Assembly (NCBI RefSeq): GCF_018069805.1
Contig: NZ_JAGPYN010000002.1
Location: forward strand, 62,001-126,000
DNA length: 64,000 nt
DNA from: Pseudoalteromonas ostreae
Lineage (GTDB): Bacteria > Pseudomonadota > Gammaproteobacteria > Enterobacterales > Alteromonadaceae
Direction: 5' to 3'
Both the position numbers and the translations under genes were made by a program. This document shows positions 33,926 through 43,474 of this stretch, in pieces. The notes beneath the pieces are model-generated. The model was not told where the DNA came from and did no database searches. It was given only the letters and a program-made list of their open reading frames with translations. Position 1 is the first letter of the stretch, and each line of letters starts with the position of its first letter.

Positions 33926-36361
33926 TTACTGTTTTGATCCTTGTACACCGTAAATTGCTGGGCGTTTTAGCTGGGCACTTAAAGGTAAATAACACGCCAG
34001 TGCACCAAGGCTAATTACAAACAATAAAGTCATGAATAACATACCAAGCTGCATAATTTGCGGTACTGCATCCGCAATCAGTTGTAGTGGTTGTTGTAAA
34101 GCCAGCAATAACGCAAGACTGAGCATTATACCTGTTACGATTGCGCTGCCATTTTGCTTAAATACTAACAAAAACAATGCCAGTGGCTTTGCGCCAACAC
34201 ACAAATGAATACCAATTTCAGCACGCCTTAATAACACTGAGTAGCGCATAATACCTATCAAACCAATACTGGTTAAGGCAATAGTGGCAGCAATGATCAT
34301 CAGCGTTGTCACCGATACCACATATTGACGAAACAGTGCTGTATCGCGCTGTGCATTTAATGGCGCTAATTGATGAACTGATAAGCCTGAATCAATAGAT
34401 TGTAATAAGGTGTTAAGCGTATTTTTTGTTAAGTGCTGAGCATTTTTAAATTCGATAATAAATGAATTATAACCAGCACGAGTCAAATAAGCTTTAGGCT
34501 CAAGCGACGTTTTCCCCGGTATCGGCATCGCTTTAACTATGCCTATTATTACTAAATCATTTTCGCGCCCTGAAGTTATATCAAAACTCAAATGCATGCC
34601 CAATGCATTACCATCATTTGATAATTTTTCTGCTAGTACATCATTAATAATAATAACATTCGCATTACTTTTAGTATCCTCGTTTGTAAAACCACGTCCT
34701 TGTAATACGGGTTGTTTAAGTATTGAAAAATACAGCTCATCAACTGACTTACCATAAGGTAATACGTTTTGATTGCTTGCTACCTCAACCAATGACCAAG
34801 TAATTAAATTATCGTTTATAGGTGATGATGAACGACTTACTTGCCTAACCTCTGGGAGTAAAGCAAGCTCGTTAGCTACTTGCTCTAATAGCTGATTTGC
34901 TTTGTCTCTATCAGCCGCTACATGACTTGCTACATTAACCTTTAAACTCGTTAATTGCTCAAGTGGCAGTGTGAAAGCCTCGTCAATATTACTTTTATTA
35001 ACGCTAAAAACTAAAAAGTTAATAAACAATAATGTACACGCTACAGCTACTTGAAAAGCGACCAAGCCTTGCCATACGCGCTTGTCCACCTGCACTGTCG
35101 TCCCTTTTCCTGCTGACTTTAAACTACTTATCAGTTGTTGGTAATTTACTATTCGCGTACATAAAAAAGCGAACAGCGTCGTTAATATTAAGCCGCTAAC
35201 CAGTGTGATAAGAAATGATACTGCATTAATAGAAAGCTCATTGGCGCGCGGTAATATTGCCATGGCAAAATCGCTTAAGGTTGCTAAAAAAATCGCCGCT
35301 AACGCAAGGCCAATTATACTTGCTAAGCCTATTATCAAGGCAATCTCCAGCCAAAACTGTTTAAACAAAGTAAACCGTGTTGCGCCCAGCGCCGCACTCA
35401 GTGCTAATGTGTGTTTACGCGCTGCAGTTCTTACAATAAACACGTTACTAATGTTTACACAGGCAATAATAACCAAACCCGTTACAGCTAAAATGAGCCA
35501 ATAAATATTCTGCGGTGTCTCTTTTAATATTACTGTTTGCAAGGTGTTTAGCTCAAGTTCGATATGCCAACCTGCAAAGAATGCTTCGGTCGTAATATGC
35601 TGTTGCCATACATCATCCACATACTGCGATAACCTTTTACTCGCCTGCTCAATGCTTACATCGCTTGGTAATTTAGCCACAAAATGGCTGCGCGAGTAAC
35701 GGTTCCACCAAAATGGTTTAGCCTCTGCAGAGGTTAAATTATAATCCCACGGCAACCACACATCAGTGATTTGGCCTGTTTTGATAAGTGCAGGCGATTT
35801 AAAGTTAGCCGCAGCCACACCTATAATTTTGAATTGCTGAGCGCCCACACTAAGTGTTTGACCTATTATGTTTTCTTTACTGGCAAAGTCATTTTGCCAT
35901 GTTTGATAACTTATAACGGCAACGGGGTTAAAACTATCAAGAGCTTCGGTTTGCGTAAAACCTCGTCCTAAATGTAGCTTAATTGCAAACATTTCAAACC
36001 ACTGAGGGGTAACAAATGAGGTGTTTACTATGGGTAAGCCCGCTACATCATCAAGGCGTTGTTCAGCGTAATACACCAACGCAGCTTGCTCAAATAAGTT
36101 ATGATTTTTATATAAATCAATCAGTGCAGGGTAATTAAAAGCGCGGGTATTAAGCGCCCCGGTTTGGTCTATTTGAGCATATTCAGCTTTTACTAACCGC
36201 ATTTGCTCAGGGTATGGCAATGGTTTTAACAGCATAATATAGGCAAGTGTTAATACAGTAATTAATGCAGCTAAAACAATACTTAACGTCGCTAAAACAC
36301 TTAAACTGTAAACTTTATGATTAGTTATATTAAGTAATGCATTTTTTAAATTATAAGTCAT
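33926..36361 (-). CDS. MacB/FtsX-type ABC transporter permease
   Basis: An 811-residue permease with two MacB_PCD-FtsX modules. TM1 (about 21-46) is followed by a periplasmic domain, three helices (about 285-400), then a second periplasmic domain (about 455-665) between a further helix at about 430-450 and three final helices (about 675-800). This is the duplicated layout of large efflux permeases working with a separate ATPase. It is third in the leftward operon after the adaptor and ATPase genes. The exported substrate is unknown. Confidence 0.9.
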   Translation of the reverse strand: MTYNLKNALLNITNHKVYSLSVLATLSIVLAALITVLTLAYIMLLKPLPYPEQMRLVKAEYAQIDQTGALNTRAFNYPALIDLYKNHNLFEQAALVYYAEQRLDDVAGLPIVNTSFVTPQWFEMFAIKLHLGRGFTQTEALDSFNPVAVISYQTWQNDFASKENIIGQTLSVGAQQFKIIGVAAANFKSPALIKTGQITDVWLPWDYNLTSAEAKPFWWNRYSRSHFVAKLPSDVSIEQASKRLSQYVDDVWQQHITTEAFFAGWHIELELNTLQTVILKETPQNIYWLILAVTGLVIIACVNISNVFIVRTAARKHTLALSAALGATRFTLFKQFWLEIALIIGLASIIGLALAAIFLATLSDFAMAILPRANELSINAVSFLITLVSGLILTTLFAFLCTRIVNYQQLISSLKSAGKGTTVQVDKRVWQGLVAFQVAVACTLLFINFLVFSVNKSNIDEAFTLPLEQLTSLKVNVASHVAADRDKANQLLEQVANELALLPEVRQVSRSSSPINDNLITWSLVEVASNQNVLPYGKSVDELYFSILKQPVLQGRGFTNEDTKSNANVIIINDVLAEKLSNDGNALGMHLSFDITSGRENDLVIIGIVKAMPIPGKTSLEPKAYLTRAGYNSFIIEFKNAQHLTKNTLNTLLQSIDSGLSVHQLAPLNAQRDTALFRQYVVSVTTLMIIAATIALTSIGLIGIMRYSVLLRRAEIGIHLCVGAKPLALFLLVFKQNGSAIVTGIMLSLALLLALQQPLQLIADAVPQIMQLGMLFMTLLFVISLGALACYLPLSAQLKRPAIYGVQGSKQ

Positions 36362-36448
36362 TATGGCACTCCGTTAAGTTATCCCTTAATAGCCATTGAC
36401 GTTTTATTATTTTTGGATATTCCATTTTACTCTCACTAAACAGGTTAT

Positions 36449-37186
36449 TTAAGCACTTAGCTGATCTTTTATACCCACAGCCCCTAGCATCTCACCATCC
36501 AATAACTTTAGTTGCCTTGTAGCCATATCACAGTAACGCGGATCATGTGTCACCATGCAAATAGTGGTGCCGGCTGCATGTAGCTCACTTAATACGTGCA
36601 TAACTTGATCTCCCGATTTTGAGTCTAAATTACCCGTTGGCTCATCAACTAATAATATTGCCGGTTCAGTCACCAGCGCTCGGGCTATCGCCACGCGTTG
36701 TTGCTGTCCACCTGATAATTGGTTAGGTTTATGACTCATACGATGCTCAAGCCCTACTCTTTCTAGGCACACCTTTACTTTTTCAGCAATGACTTGCTTG
36801 CTCGGTTTAGTGTGATGGTAACGCAGTGGCAATGCCACGTTGTCGAACACACTTAACTCATCAATTAAATTAAATGATTGAAAAATAAATCCTATTTTTG
36901 CATTGCGAAATTCAGCAGCCTGATTCAGCGAAAGTGCAGAGACGTCTTTACCGTCAATTAAATATTCACCGCTGGTTGGCATATCAAGTAAACCCAATAA
37001 TGAAAGTAATGTTGATTTACCACAGCCAGATGGCCCCGATATCGACAAGTATTCACCGCGATAAATACACAAATCAATACTACGCAGTGCATAGGTTTGT
37101 AACTCTTGGGTTTCAAATACCTTACTAATTCCTTTCATTGCTAATACGACATCGGCTTGGGTGTTCGTTATTTTTTGCTCTGTCAT
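36449..37186 (-). CDS. MacB/LolD-type ABC transporter ATPase
   Basis: 245 residues. Walker [14 protein letters not shown]-loop FIFQSFNLI, signature [15 protein letters not shown], Walker [13 protein letters not shown] and H-loop MVTHDPRYC are all intact. The frame has an ATG at 37204 overlapping the adaptor stop, but AGGA lies 8 nt before the ATG at 37186, which is chosen. It energises the following permease for export of a small molecule or lipid-like compound. Confidence 0.93.
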   Translation of the reverse strand: MTEQKITNTQADVVLAMKGISKVFETQELQTYALRSIDLCIYRGEYLSISGPSGCGKSTLLSLLGLLDMPTSGEYLIDGKDVSALSLNQAAEFRNAKIGFIFQSFNLIDELSVFDNVALPLRYHHTKPSKQVIAEKVKVCLERVGLEHRMSHKPNQLSGGQQQRVAIARALVTEPAILLVDEPTGNLDSKSGDQVMHVLSELHAAGTTICMVTHDPRYCDMATRQLKLLDGEMLGAVGIKDQLSA

Positions 37187-37203
37187 TATTTTTGTCCTGT
37201 TCA

Positions 37204-38454
37204 TTAGTTAATTAGAATTTCGCTATTGCTGCGAGTAAGGTTGGTTAAATCTGAAATAATCAATTGCTGATCTAACTGTGCGCCGCTTAGTATTTCGATA
37301 AAGCGCCCAGCCTCGCGACCAAATTTGATATCAACCAAGCGTGCGCTTTGCTGCTGTGAGTTTACCTGATACAGATCTCTTACACTGTGCGGTTTTACGT
37401 TTGCTGGGCGCTCGATATAAGTAACATCTTTTAGCTGTGCGACCTTAATATTGGCATCGACGGTTAATTGCGGCCGAACATTTTCAGGGAGCTCTTTAGG
37501 CAACGATAACTCTACCTCTACTGTATTATTACTCACAACAGGGCTGATGCGTGACACCTTTGCCATAACAACACCGCGGCGTGTATCTACTTCTGCGAGC
37601 TGCCCTAACCGAATATCATCTACTTGATTTTGTGGTACTTGAATAATTGCAATTAACGAATCAACCGAGCCGATAAGCGCAATTTCTTGCCCTGCATTTA
37701 CGCTTTGCCCAAGCTCAATCGGTAAACGCTGTAATACCCCATCCATTCCCGCTACTACAGATAGGTTGGCCAATTGTGTTTGTGCCATAACTACTAACCC
37801 TTGTTGCTGTTTAATTTGCTCAAGCTGAATGTTTTCAGATTCTATGTGTACGGCTTTTAGTTGCTCTGAACGTTGCTTAGCTATTGCTAATTGCTGGCGA
37901 AGTTGTTGCTCGTCTAACACGCTACGCTGATAATTAAGCGTTGAGACTATGCCCTGTTCAACCAAACTGGTTTCAGCTTTTAATTTTAGTTTTGCATTTT
38001 CGTAAGCGGCATGGCTTTGCGCCACATGAGAGCGCTCGTTTAATAACTCGCGAGTATTGTTTAATCTTAACTGGCGTAAGTTAGCATTGAGTTTATTAAG
38101 TTCTTGCTGCGCATTGTCGAGCTGTTGCTCAAGCGCAGGATTGGCTAACTGCACAATCACTGAGTCACTGGTCACTATTGCGCCTGGTTTTAATAAAATA
38201 GCCTGCACAGTGGCCAACGTTTTTGCCGTAAGCAATTGCTGCTGCGCAGATTTAAGTTCACCATAACCTGTAACCGTAATCGCAAGCGCGCCTTGGCGTA
38301 CATCACTAATAATAATATTACTGCGCGATACTGACACACCTACTTGACTGCTGCGCTGATAAATCACTGCCACAATTAAAATAACAGCCAGTAATAAAAT
38401 TAGCTTATGCCAAAGCGATAACTGCTTGACTACATTTGTTTTTACTATGTCCAT
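37204..38454 (-). CDS. HlyD/MacA-like periplasmic adaptor protein
   Basis: 416 residues with one N-terminal transmembrane anchor (about 15-35), two lipoyl-like halves flanking a long coiled coil (about 95-205, rich in Gln/Leu) and a beta-barrel region. The frame stays open up to 38499, but a sigma-54 promoter at 38490-38505 means the transcript starts below that, so the Met at 38454 is chosen; an ATG at 38466 is an alternative. First gene of the export operon; it should link the permease to an outer-membrane channel, none of which is encoded here. Confidence 0.88.
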   Translation of the reverse strand: MDIVKTNVVKQLSLWHKLILLLAVILIVAVIYQRSSQVGVSVSRSNIIISDVRQGALAITVTGYGELKSAQQQLLTAKTLATVQAILLKPGAIVTSDSVIVQLANPALEQQLDNAQQELNKLNANLRQLRLNNTRELLNERSHVAQSHAAYENAKLKLKAETSLVEQGIVSTLNYQRSVLDEQQLRQQLAIAKQRSEQLKAVHIESENIQLEQIKQQQGLVVMAQTQLANLSVVAGMDGVLQRLPIELGQSVNAGQEIALIGSVDSLIAIIQVPQNQVDDIRLGQLAEVDTRRGVVMAKVSRISPVVSNNTVEVELSLPKELPENVRPQLTVDANIKVAQLKDVTYIERPANVKPHSVRDLYQVNSQQQSARLVDIKFGREAGRFIEILSGAQLDQQLIISDLTNLTRSNSEILIN

Positions 38455-38489
38455 ATTGCACCGCATTATGCTTTGTATATCTAAGCTAT

Positions 38490-38505
38490 AGCGAAACACG
38501 TGCCA
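38490..38505 (-). promoter_or_regulatory. sigma-54 (-24/-12) promoter of the export operon
   Basis: The minus strand reads TGGCACGTGTTTCGCT. Against the consensus TGGCACG-N4-TTGCW, the -24 element is perfect and the -12 element is TCGCT, with the invariant GG and GC exactly ten bases apart. Transcription would start near 38480. The adjacent divergent gene encodes a sigma-54 activator. Confidence 0.8.
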
Positions 38506-38648
38506 ACATTAAAAATCAATAGATACAAGTAATTACAAGTATGTACTATTCAAGAATTCTTATTGAGCGGCGATACCGGACTCCTCAGTATCAGTTTGAG
38601 ACTGGCCCTAGATAAAGGCTTTCACTTCGACAGACACGCTAACCAAAA

Positions 38649-38675
38649 TCGGACGCAAGCAGTCCGTAATCGGAC
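38649..38675. promoter_or_regulatory. candidate activator binding site (repeated CGGAC/GTCCG palindromes)
   Basis: CGGAC, GTCCG and CGGAC occur in series here. They form CGGAC-N7-GTCCG and the tighter palindrome GTCCGTAATCGGAC (38662-38675). The position is about 160-180 bp upstream of the sigma-54 promoter, as expected for an enhancer, and about 125 bp upstream of the activator gene. Confidence 0.5.
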
Positions 38676-38797
38676 TGGAACACCTACTGAAATCACCTTT
38701 AAATAGCTAACAAGCTGAAATACAAAAATAAAATCACTGGCATAGAAATCGCTATACGCTACAATCAACCTGTGCTTATTCACCTATTTGGAAGTTT

Positions 38798-40147
38798 ATG
38801 CCTGCCACTATTTTGATCATTGAAGATAGCCCCGAAATCCGCCTAAGCGCGCGCTTTATTTTAGAAGATAACGGCTACCAAGTGCTCGAATGCGACTCAC
38901 CTTTTAACGCGCAAGCAGTAGTTAAAGAAAGCCAAGTGATTGACCTTATTTTGCTCGATATGAATTTTACCCGCGACACCACATCAGGTGACGAAGGTTT
39001 GGCGTTTTTACAGCACTTACATAAACAACAGTTAGATATCCCTGTCATCGCAATGACTGCGTGGTCGAGCGTAGATCTAGCGGTTCGCGCTATGCAACAC
39101 GGTGCGTGTGACTTTATTGAAAAGCCATGGCAAAACCAGCGCTTATTAAAATTGCTCAATCAGCAACTCACACTTAAAAAGTTAAACAAACAAAATCAAA
39201 AGTTGCTACAACAGCTTAACGATCATGCCTCGCCTGCATTTGTGTATCAGTCACACGCTATGCAACAACTGATAAGTCAGTTAGCTAAGGTGGCTAAAAC
39301 CGATGCCAACATTTTACTAACCGGTGAAAATGGTACGGGTAAGAGCCAATTAGCACAATGGCTTCATCAGCAGTCTACGCGCCATACACAACCGTTTATT
39401 GCAGTGAATATGGGGGCTATTGTTGAATCGTTATTTGAAAGCGAAATGTTTGGTCATAAAAAAGGCGCGTTTACTGATGCTAAAAATGAGCGCATTGGCC
39501 GCTTTGAACTGGCCGATAACGGCAGTTTATTTTTAGACGAAATAGCCAATATACCACTACCACAACAAGCAAAATTATTACGGGTACTCGAAAGCCAAGA
39601 GTTTGAGATGGTTGGCGCGAGTCACACTAAAAAAACCAATGTACGCTTGATCAGTGCCACCAATGGCGATATTGCCACACTGATAAAACAAGGCCAGTTT
39701 AGAGAAGATTTATACTATCGGGTAAACACTTTGGAGTTTGTAATACCGCCACTACGCGAACGCATTGAAGATATAGTGCCTTTGTGCGAGCACTTTATAA
39801 ATTTACATGCTAAAAAATACTCAAGCACCCTACTTACATTGAGTGAATGCGCTAAACAGGAATTAAACCACTATACTTGGCCGGGCAATGTACGCGAGCT
39901 AAGCCATGTGATTGAACGGGCAATATTGTTAGCAACAACCGACACATTGACCGCCGATGACTTAAACCTGCACAGCAGTCAAATCAATAACACATTACCA
40001 CTAATGACACTAGAGCACGCAGAGCGCCAATTAATTGATTTAGCCCTCAAGCAGACCCAAGGCCATATTCCTAACGCCGCTAAATTATTAGGTTTAGGTA
40101 AATCTTCTATGTATCGTCGCCTTGAAAAATACGGTATTACCGTATGA
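38798..40147 (+). CDS. NtrC-family sigma-54 response regulator of the export system
   Basis: 449 residues. The receiver has an acidic IIEDSPEIR pocket and phosphoacceptor in LILLDMNF. The AAA+ domain has Walker A GENGTGKS and Walker B GSLFLDEIANIP. The sigma-54 contact loop reads GAFTDA rather than GAFTGA. The C-terminal Fis-type HTH is IPNAAKLLGLGKSSMYRRLE. It overlaps the kinase gene by 4 nt (ATGA). It is divergent from the adaptor operon, whose sigma-54 promoter it probably activates. Confidence 0.93.
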   Translation: MPATILIIEDSPEIRLSARFILEDNGYQVLECDSPFNAQAVVKESQVIDLILLDMNFTRDTTSGDEGLAFLQHLHKQQLDIPVIAMTAWSSVDLAVRAMQHGACDFIEKPWQNQRLLKLLNQQLTLKKLNKQNQKLLQQLNDHASPAFVYQSHAMQQLISQLAKVAKTDANILLTGENGTGKSQLAQWLHQQSTRHTQPFIAVNMGAIVESLFESEMFGHKKGAFTDAKNERIGRFELADNGSLFLDEIANIPLPQQAKLLRVLESQEFEMVGASHTKKTNVRLISATNGDIATLIKQGQFREDLYYRVNTLEFVIPPLRERIEDIVPLCEHFINLHAKKYSSTLLTLSECAKQELNHYTWPGNVRELSHVIERAILLATTDTLTADDLNLHSSQINNTLPLMTLEHAERQLIDLALKQTQGHIPNAAKLLGLGKSSMYRRLEKYGITV

Positions 40148-41439
40148 AAAGCAGTATGAAACTTAGTTGCCTTTATCACTCATCGCTGGAACGCAGTTTA
40201 ATTGGCTTTGCATTTTTTAGTAGCACTTTAGCGGCGTTGGGGTGCTATTTTATTGGCCAATATTTTGCTTTCTCTGTTGTTACTTCTGCCGTTATCTCAA
40301 TCCTATTTTTAGCTATTTATCTTAAGCTGTTTATTCGTACCTATAAAAAAGTGTTCAACAGCTTTAACCGCAATTACGCCCACCTAGATGCCATTTTAAA
40401 CGAAGATTATAACCAGCTCGTTAAGCCCAGCTATCAGGCGGGGAGTATTCACCAATTACAACAAAGCTTGATTGAGTTAAGTGAAGAGTTATTTAAAAAG
40501 AAGTCGCGATACGATCAGCATGTTTTTTTGGTGTACCAATTAATTGAGCATTTTAATGTGCCGATCATGGTGCTCGATCAACATAATAAGCTCAGTTATG
40601 CCAATAATGCGTTTAGCGAATTTAAACAGACTCAATGGCAAACCTTACGCTATGCAAGCGCTGAACAATTAGGGCTTACAAAGCAAGACGCACATTGGCA
40701 ATTTAGCGATGTTATTACAGCCCAGCAATGGCAAATACGCCACAGTGAATTTATAGAGCAAGGCAGCTGTCATCAACTTATTGTTATGATCGACATCACC
40801 TCAGCCCTTCGCGAAAGCCAACTGCAAGCATGGCAGCAAATTATTCGCGTACTCGGTCACGAAATTCGCAACTCACTCACACCAGTTACTGCAATGGCTG
40901 AAAATCTCGCCGTGAAGCTCACCGAGCCACGACAAATTCAAGCACTTAATGTTATAAGTGAGCGCTGTAATTATCTTAATGAATTTGTCACGCGCTATGG
41001 CGATATAAATAAACCACTGGCACTTAATATAGTAGCAATAGACACCGACACATTTTTAAAACAAGTGTGCGCAATATACCCTGACGTTGCATTTAGCTGC
41101 GTAACAGACGCCGCAACTTTTAAGGCCGACCGCACGTTTATTCATCAAGTCATGATCAATCTAATAAAAAATGCCATCGAAGCAAGCACCCCGCCCGTTA
41201 AAATAACATTAGGTGTGCATAAGCAAGGAAAAGTAAGCTGCATCACCATTGATGATAACGGCCAAGGCCTTGCCAACCCCGATAACATATTCGTGCCGTT
41301 TTACACCACTAAACAACAAGGTCAAGGGATTGGTCTAAGCTTTTGTCGCAACGTGATAGAGCAGCATCATGGTAGTTTGAGCTTAGCGAATAAAGATAAA
41401 CACCAAGGTGCTGTCGCAACAATACTATTGCCAGTGTAG
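40144..41439 (+). CDS. membrane sensor histidine kinase of the export system
   Basis: 431 residues with two close transmembrane helices (about 18-38 and 41-60), hence almost no periplasmic domain. A linker and PAS-like region (about 120-215) follow, then DHp His in VLGHEIRNSLTPV and an ATPase with NLIKNAIEAS, IDDNGQGL and GQGIGLSFCRNV. The short periplasmic loop suggests sensing within the membrane or cytosol. Translationally coupled to the upstream regulator. Confidence 0.92.
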   Translation: MKSSMKLSCLYHSSLERSLIGFAFFSSTLAALGCYFIGQYFAFSVVTSAVISILFLAIYLKLFIRTYKKVFNSFNRNYAHLDAILNEDYNQLVKPSYQAGSIHQLQQSLIELSEELFKKKSRYDQHVFLVYQLIEHFNVPIMVLDQHNKLSYANNAFSEFKQTQWQTLRYASAEQLGLTKQDAHWQFSDVITAQQWQIRHSEFIEQGSCHQLIVMIDITSALRESQLQAWQQIIRVLGHEIRNSLTPVTAMAENLAVKLTEPRQIQALNVISERCNYLNEFVTRYGDINKPLALNIVAIDTDTFLKQVCAIYPDVAFSCVTDAATFKADRTFIHQVMINLIKNAIEASTPPVKITLGVHKQGKVSCITIDDNGQGLANPDNIFVPFYTTKQQGQGIGLSFCRNVIEQHHGSLSLANKDKHQGAVATILLPV

Positions 41440-41592
41440 CTAGCTTCGAAAAGAAATACTAAAAAGAACATTTAGTTTAATCAGCGAATACTTTGTAAAA
41501 GCAGCCCCTATTCTAAAAAACAACGATAAAAAAACCTAAACGCCCTCAAACTCAACTTCATGTAATACGCTCTTTGTAGAATCAACTTCTCC

Positions 41593-42219
41593 CTAACGTT
41601 CGCTCAATGCAATTTTACCAGCTAAACCAATTAGTAATACTCCTGACACTCCTTCCAATATTCGCGTGTATCTACCTGCGTTAGGTCGATTAAACAACCA
41701 ACTTCCAACAGTTGCATACAGCACGTTGCAGAGTGTTGCTAACACACTAAAAACTAATCCTAAAATCAGTAATTGCGAGGCTGCTGAGCCAGTGGATGTA
41801 TTTATAAATTGCGGAAGAAATGAGAGAAAGAACAAAGCAACTTTAGGGTTCAAAACACTGACCACAACCCCCTGCATAAAAATATTTCCTTTCGTATCCT
41901 TACTTTCACTAACGACTACCCGACTATTCCCTTTGTACATGGAAATAAGTGCTTGAACACCTAAATAAACTAAATAAAGGGCACCAAGCCATTTAACGAT
42001 ACTAAAAGCTAAAGCTGAACTTAAAATAATGGCTGATAATCCCACACAGGCCGCTAATGTATGAAAAAAGTAACCAACCCCCAAGCCAAGCGCAGCTTTC
42101 ATGCCACTGACCATCTTACCTTTCATGGTATTTGATACGATGTAGATAACATCAGGCCCCGGTATTAAATTGATAGTCAGACAAGCAATAACAAATAACA
42201 TCATTGAATTAAATTCCAT
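41593..42219 (-). CDS. LysE/RhtB-family exporter
   Basis: A 208-residue inner-membrane protein with about six helices. The N-terminal LIPGPDVIYIVSNTMKGK is the family signature, followed by ALGLGVGYFFHTLAA and VLNPKVALFFLSFLPQF. Members export amino acids such as threonine or homoserine lactone; specificity is not readable. It is a single gene, with 518 bp free upstream. Confidence 0.92.
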   Translation of the reverse strand: MEFNSMMLFVIACLTINLIPGPDVIYIVSNTMKGKMVSGMKAALGLGVGYFFHTLAACVGLSAIILSSALAFSIVKWLGALYLVYLGVQALISMYKGNSRVVVSESKDTKGNIFMQGVVVSVLNPKVALFFLSFLPQFINTSTGSAASQLLILGLVFSVLATLCNVLYATVGSWLFNRPNAGRYTRILEGVSGVLLIGLAGKIALSER

Positions 42220-42737
42220 TAACTTTCTCCATTTTTACTATTAAGGCTTAATATTAGGTTTTTTATACACATTGCTAGCTTTGCAATGTAGATACAAGTG
42301 GTTAATTGTCTATTTTCTAAACTCAACACACAGCCATGTTTTTACAACCATAAAAAGTGTTGTTGAGTTTTTTATATTATTAACTTTACAAGATAAACAA
42401 AGAGAATTAAACGTACCTATTAGTGGTACGGTTGATTTATTTGGAATATATTGATAAATGCTGTTTATTTGCATCACTTGTAAATAGAGCAAGCTACTCT
42501 GCTTTTAAATAGCTCACAATTCACCTGCATTCCTAATCTATCGCAAAAACGACTAATCCAACACATTACAGCAGATATTTGAACTGCAAGAATAGAGCGA
42601 CTATGCCGTAAACTAATTTACATGACCTAGCTGTAATACGCTGTAATATGTCTTTTGTGGTGGTCATTCTACACTTTCACTCGGTTACTGAGTAACCATA
42701 TAACAGTGTCAATGCAATCTACAAAAGGAACAAGAAA
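42220..42737. other. intergenic region, 518 bp, with hairpin and palindrome
   Basis: Contains a 10-bp inverted repeat, AAACTCAACA at 42319-42328 and its complement at 42361-42370, followed on the + strand by a T run, i.e. a terminator-like shape with a long loop. Further right is the palindrome at 42683-42697. Two overlapping 60-codon frames here have no recognisable product. It should also hold the promoters of the LysE gene and of the small protein gene. Confidence 0.5.
42683..42697. promoter_or_regulatory. perfect 15-bp palindrome, candidate operator
   Basis: GGTTACTGAGTAACC has 7-bp perfect arms around one base, located 41 bp before the start codon of the downstream gene. The position suits a repressor site. 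The cognate regulator is not known and none is encoded next to it. Confidence 0.45.
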
Positions 42738-43121
42738 ATGTCTGATGAAAGCTTATATCTCGTTAAATTACAATTTCAATCTGGTGTTGTTGGTGGTGGC
42801 TCTATGGAAATTCAGTTTGCTGTCGATCCAAAAACAGGTTCATTAAATGGTAGAGCGAATGGCAGCATCCAAGAAGGAACGCAGCATTCACCTCATTTCA
42901 CCGCTAGCGCATCGGGCCATATGCATGCAACTGGCTATAATGATGTAACTAAAGTTGGCGCGCTAACAGGTCAAGCCGTGGTGTCTTTTCCACCACCTGC
43001 AATAGGTAGTTACCAGTCACCATTTACGGCAAGCTTTGGCGTTGATAATCAATGGAATGGCAAAGGCAGCTTTTCTGTGGGTGAGAATACTTACCAATGT
43101 AAAGTGAGTCTAATCGACTAA
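42738..43121 (+). CDS. small cytosolic protein, possibly DUF1842 family
   Basis: 127 residues, no signal peptide or membrane segment. It reads as a beta-rich domain: SLYLVKLQFQSGVVGGGSME, then repeated strands, then VSFPPPAIGSYQSPFTASFG. This resembles what I recall of DUF1842, but the match is from memory and uncertain. An AAGGAACAAGAAA leader precedes the ATG. It lies between a palindromic operator candidate and a long terminator hairpin. Function unknown. Confidence 0.7.
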   Translation: MSDESLYLVKLQFQSGVVGGGSMEIQFAVDPKTGSLNGRANGSIQEGTQHSPHFTASASGHMHATGYNDVTKVGALTGQAVVSFPPPAIGSYQSPFTASFGVDNQWNGKGSFSVGENTYQCKVSLID

Positions 43122-43474
43122 GCTGATTAAAAATAGTTTTTCGATTAAATGGCATTCAATCCAGTTGAATGTCATTTAATAATTCACCAAGCAGCGTCAT
43201 TACTACCCTTCTTCAAGCTCTCGCCAGAGCTTATGCCTTAGAACTTTATTTCAGGCATAAAAAACCCCGACCAATTTGGTCCGCTTCACGTTTATAAAAA
43301 CGTTGAAAAACAGTGTCGATTTGCTTTGCGAGGTTTAGTAGCAAAACTTCAATAGAAAAATCTGCAACAAAGCGCTTAATGACTTAAAGCATTTCCCTCT
43401 TAACTTTTCCCTACGTTTCGTCTATTCAAGTTAACAATCTGATATAATAGCATAAAATATTAGGAAAATTAGTG
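43122..43474. other. intergenic region, 353 bp
   Basis: Holds the terminator-like hairpin at 43144-43180 and a second inverted repeat, TTATGCCT at 43231-43238 with its complement at 43253-43260. The last 60 bp are AT-rich and probably contain the promoter of the lipoprotein gene. No open frame of interest. Confidence 0.45.
43144..43180 (+). terminator. long hairpin after the small cytosolic protein gene
   Basis: A 16-bp stem with one G-U pair (ATTAAATGGCATTCAA with its partner) and a 5-nt loop, 22 nt after the stop codon. There is no T run after it, so it may act as a transcript-end stabiliser or a weak terminator. Confidence 0.6.

Noticed and set aside
38455-38499. Longer N-terminus of the adaptor protein
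   Set aside because: The upstream Met lies within the sigma-54 promoter, so it would not be on the transcript.
42272-42492. Two overlapping 60-codon frames in the LysE upstream region
   Set aside because: They overlap each other and a hairpin, lack ribosome sites and resemble no known protein.
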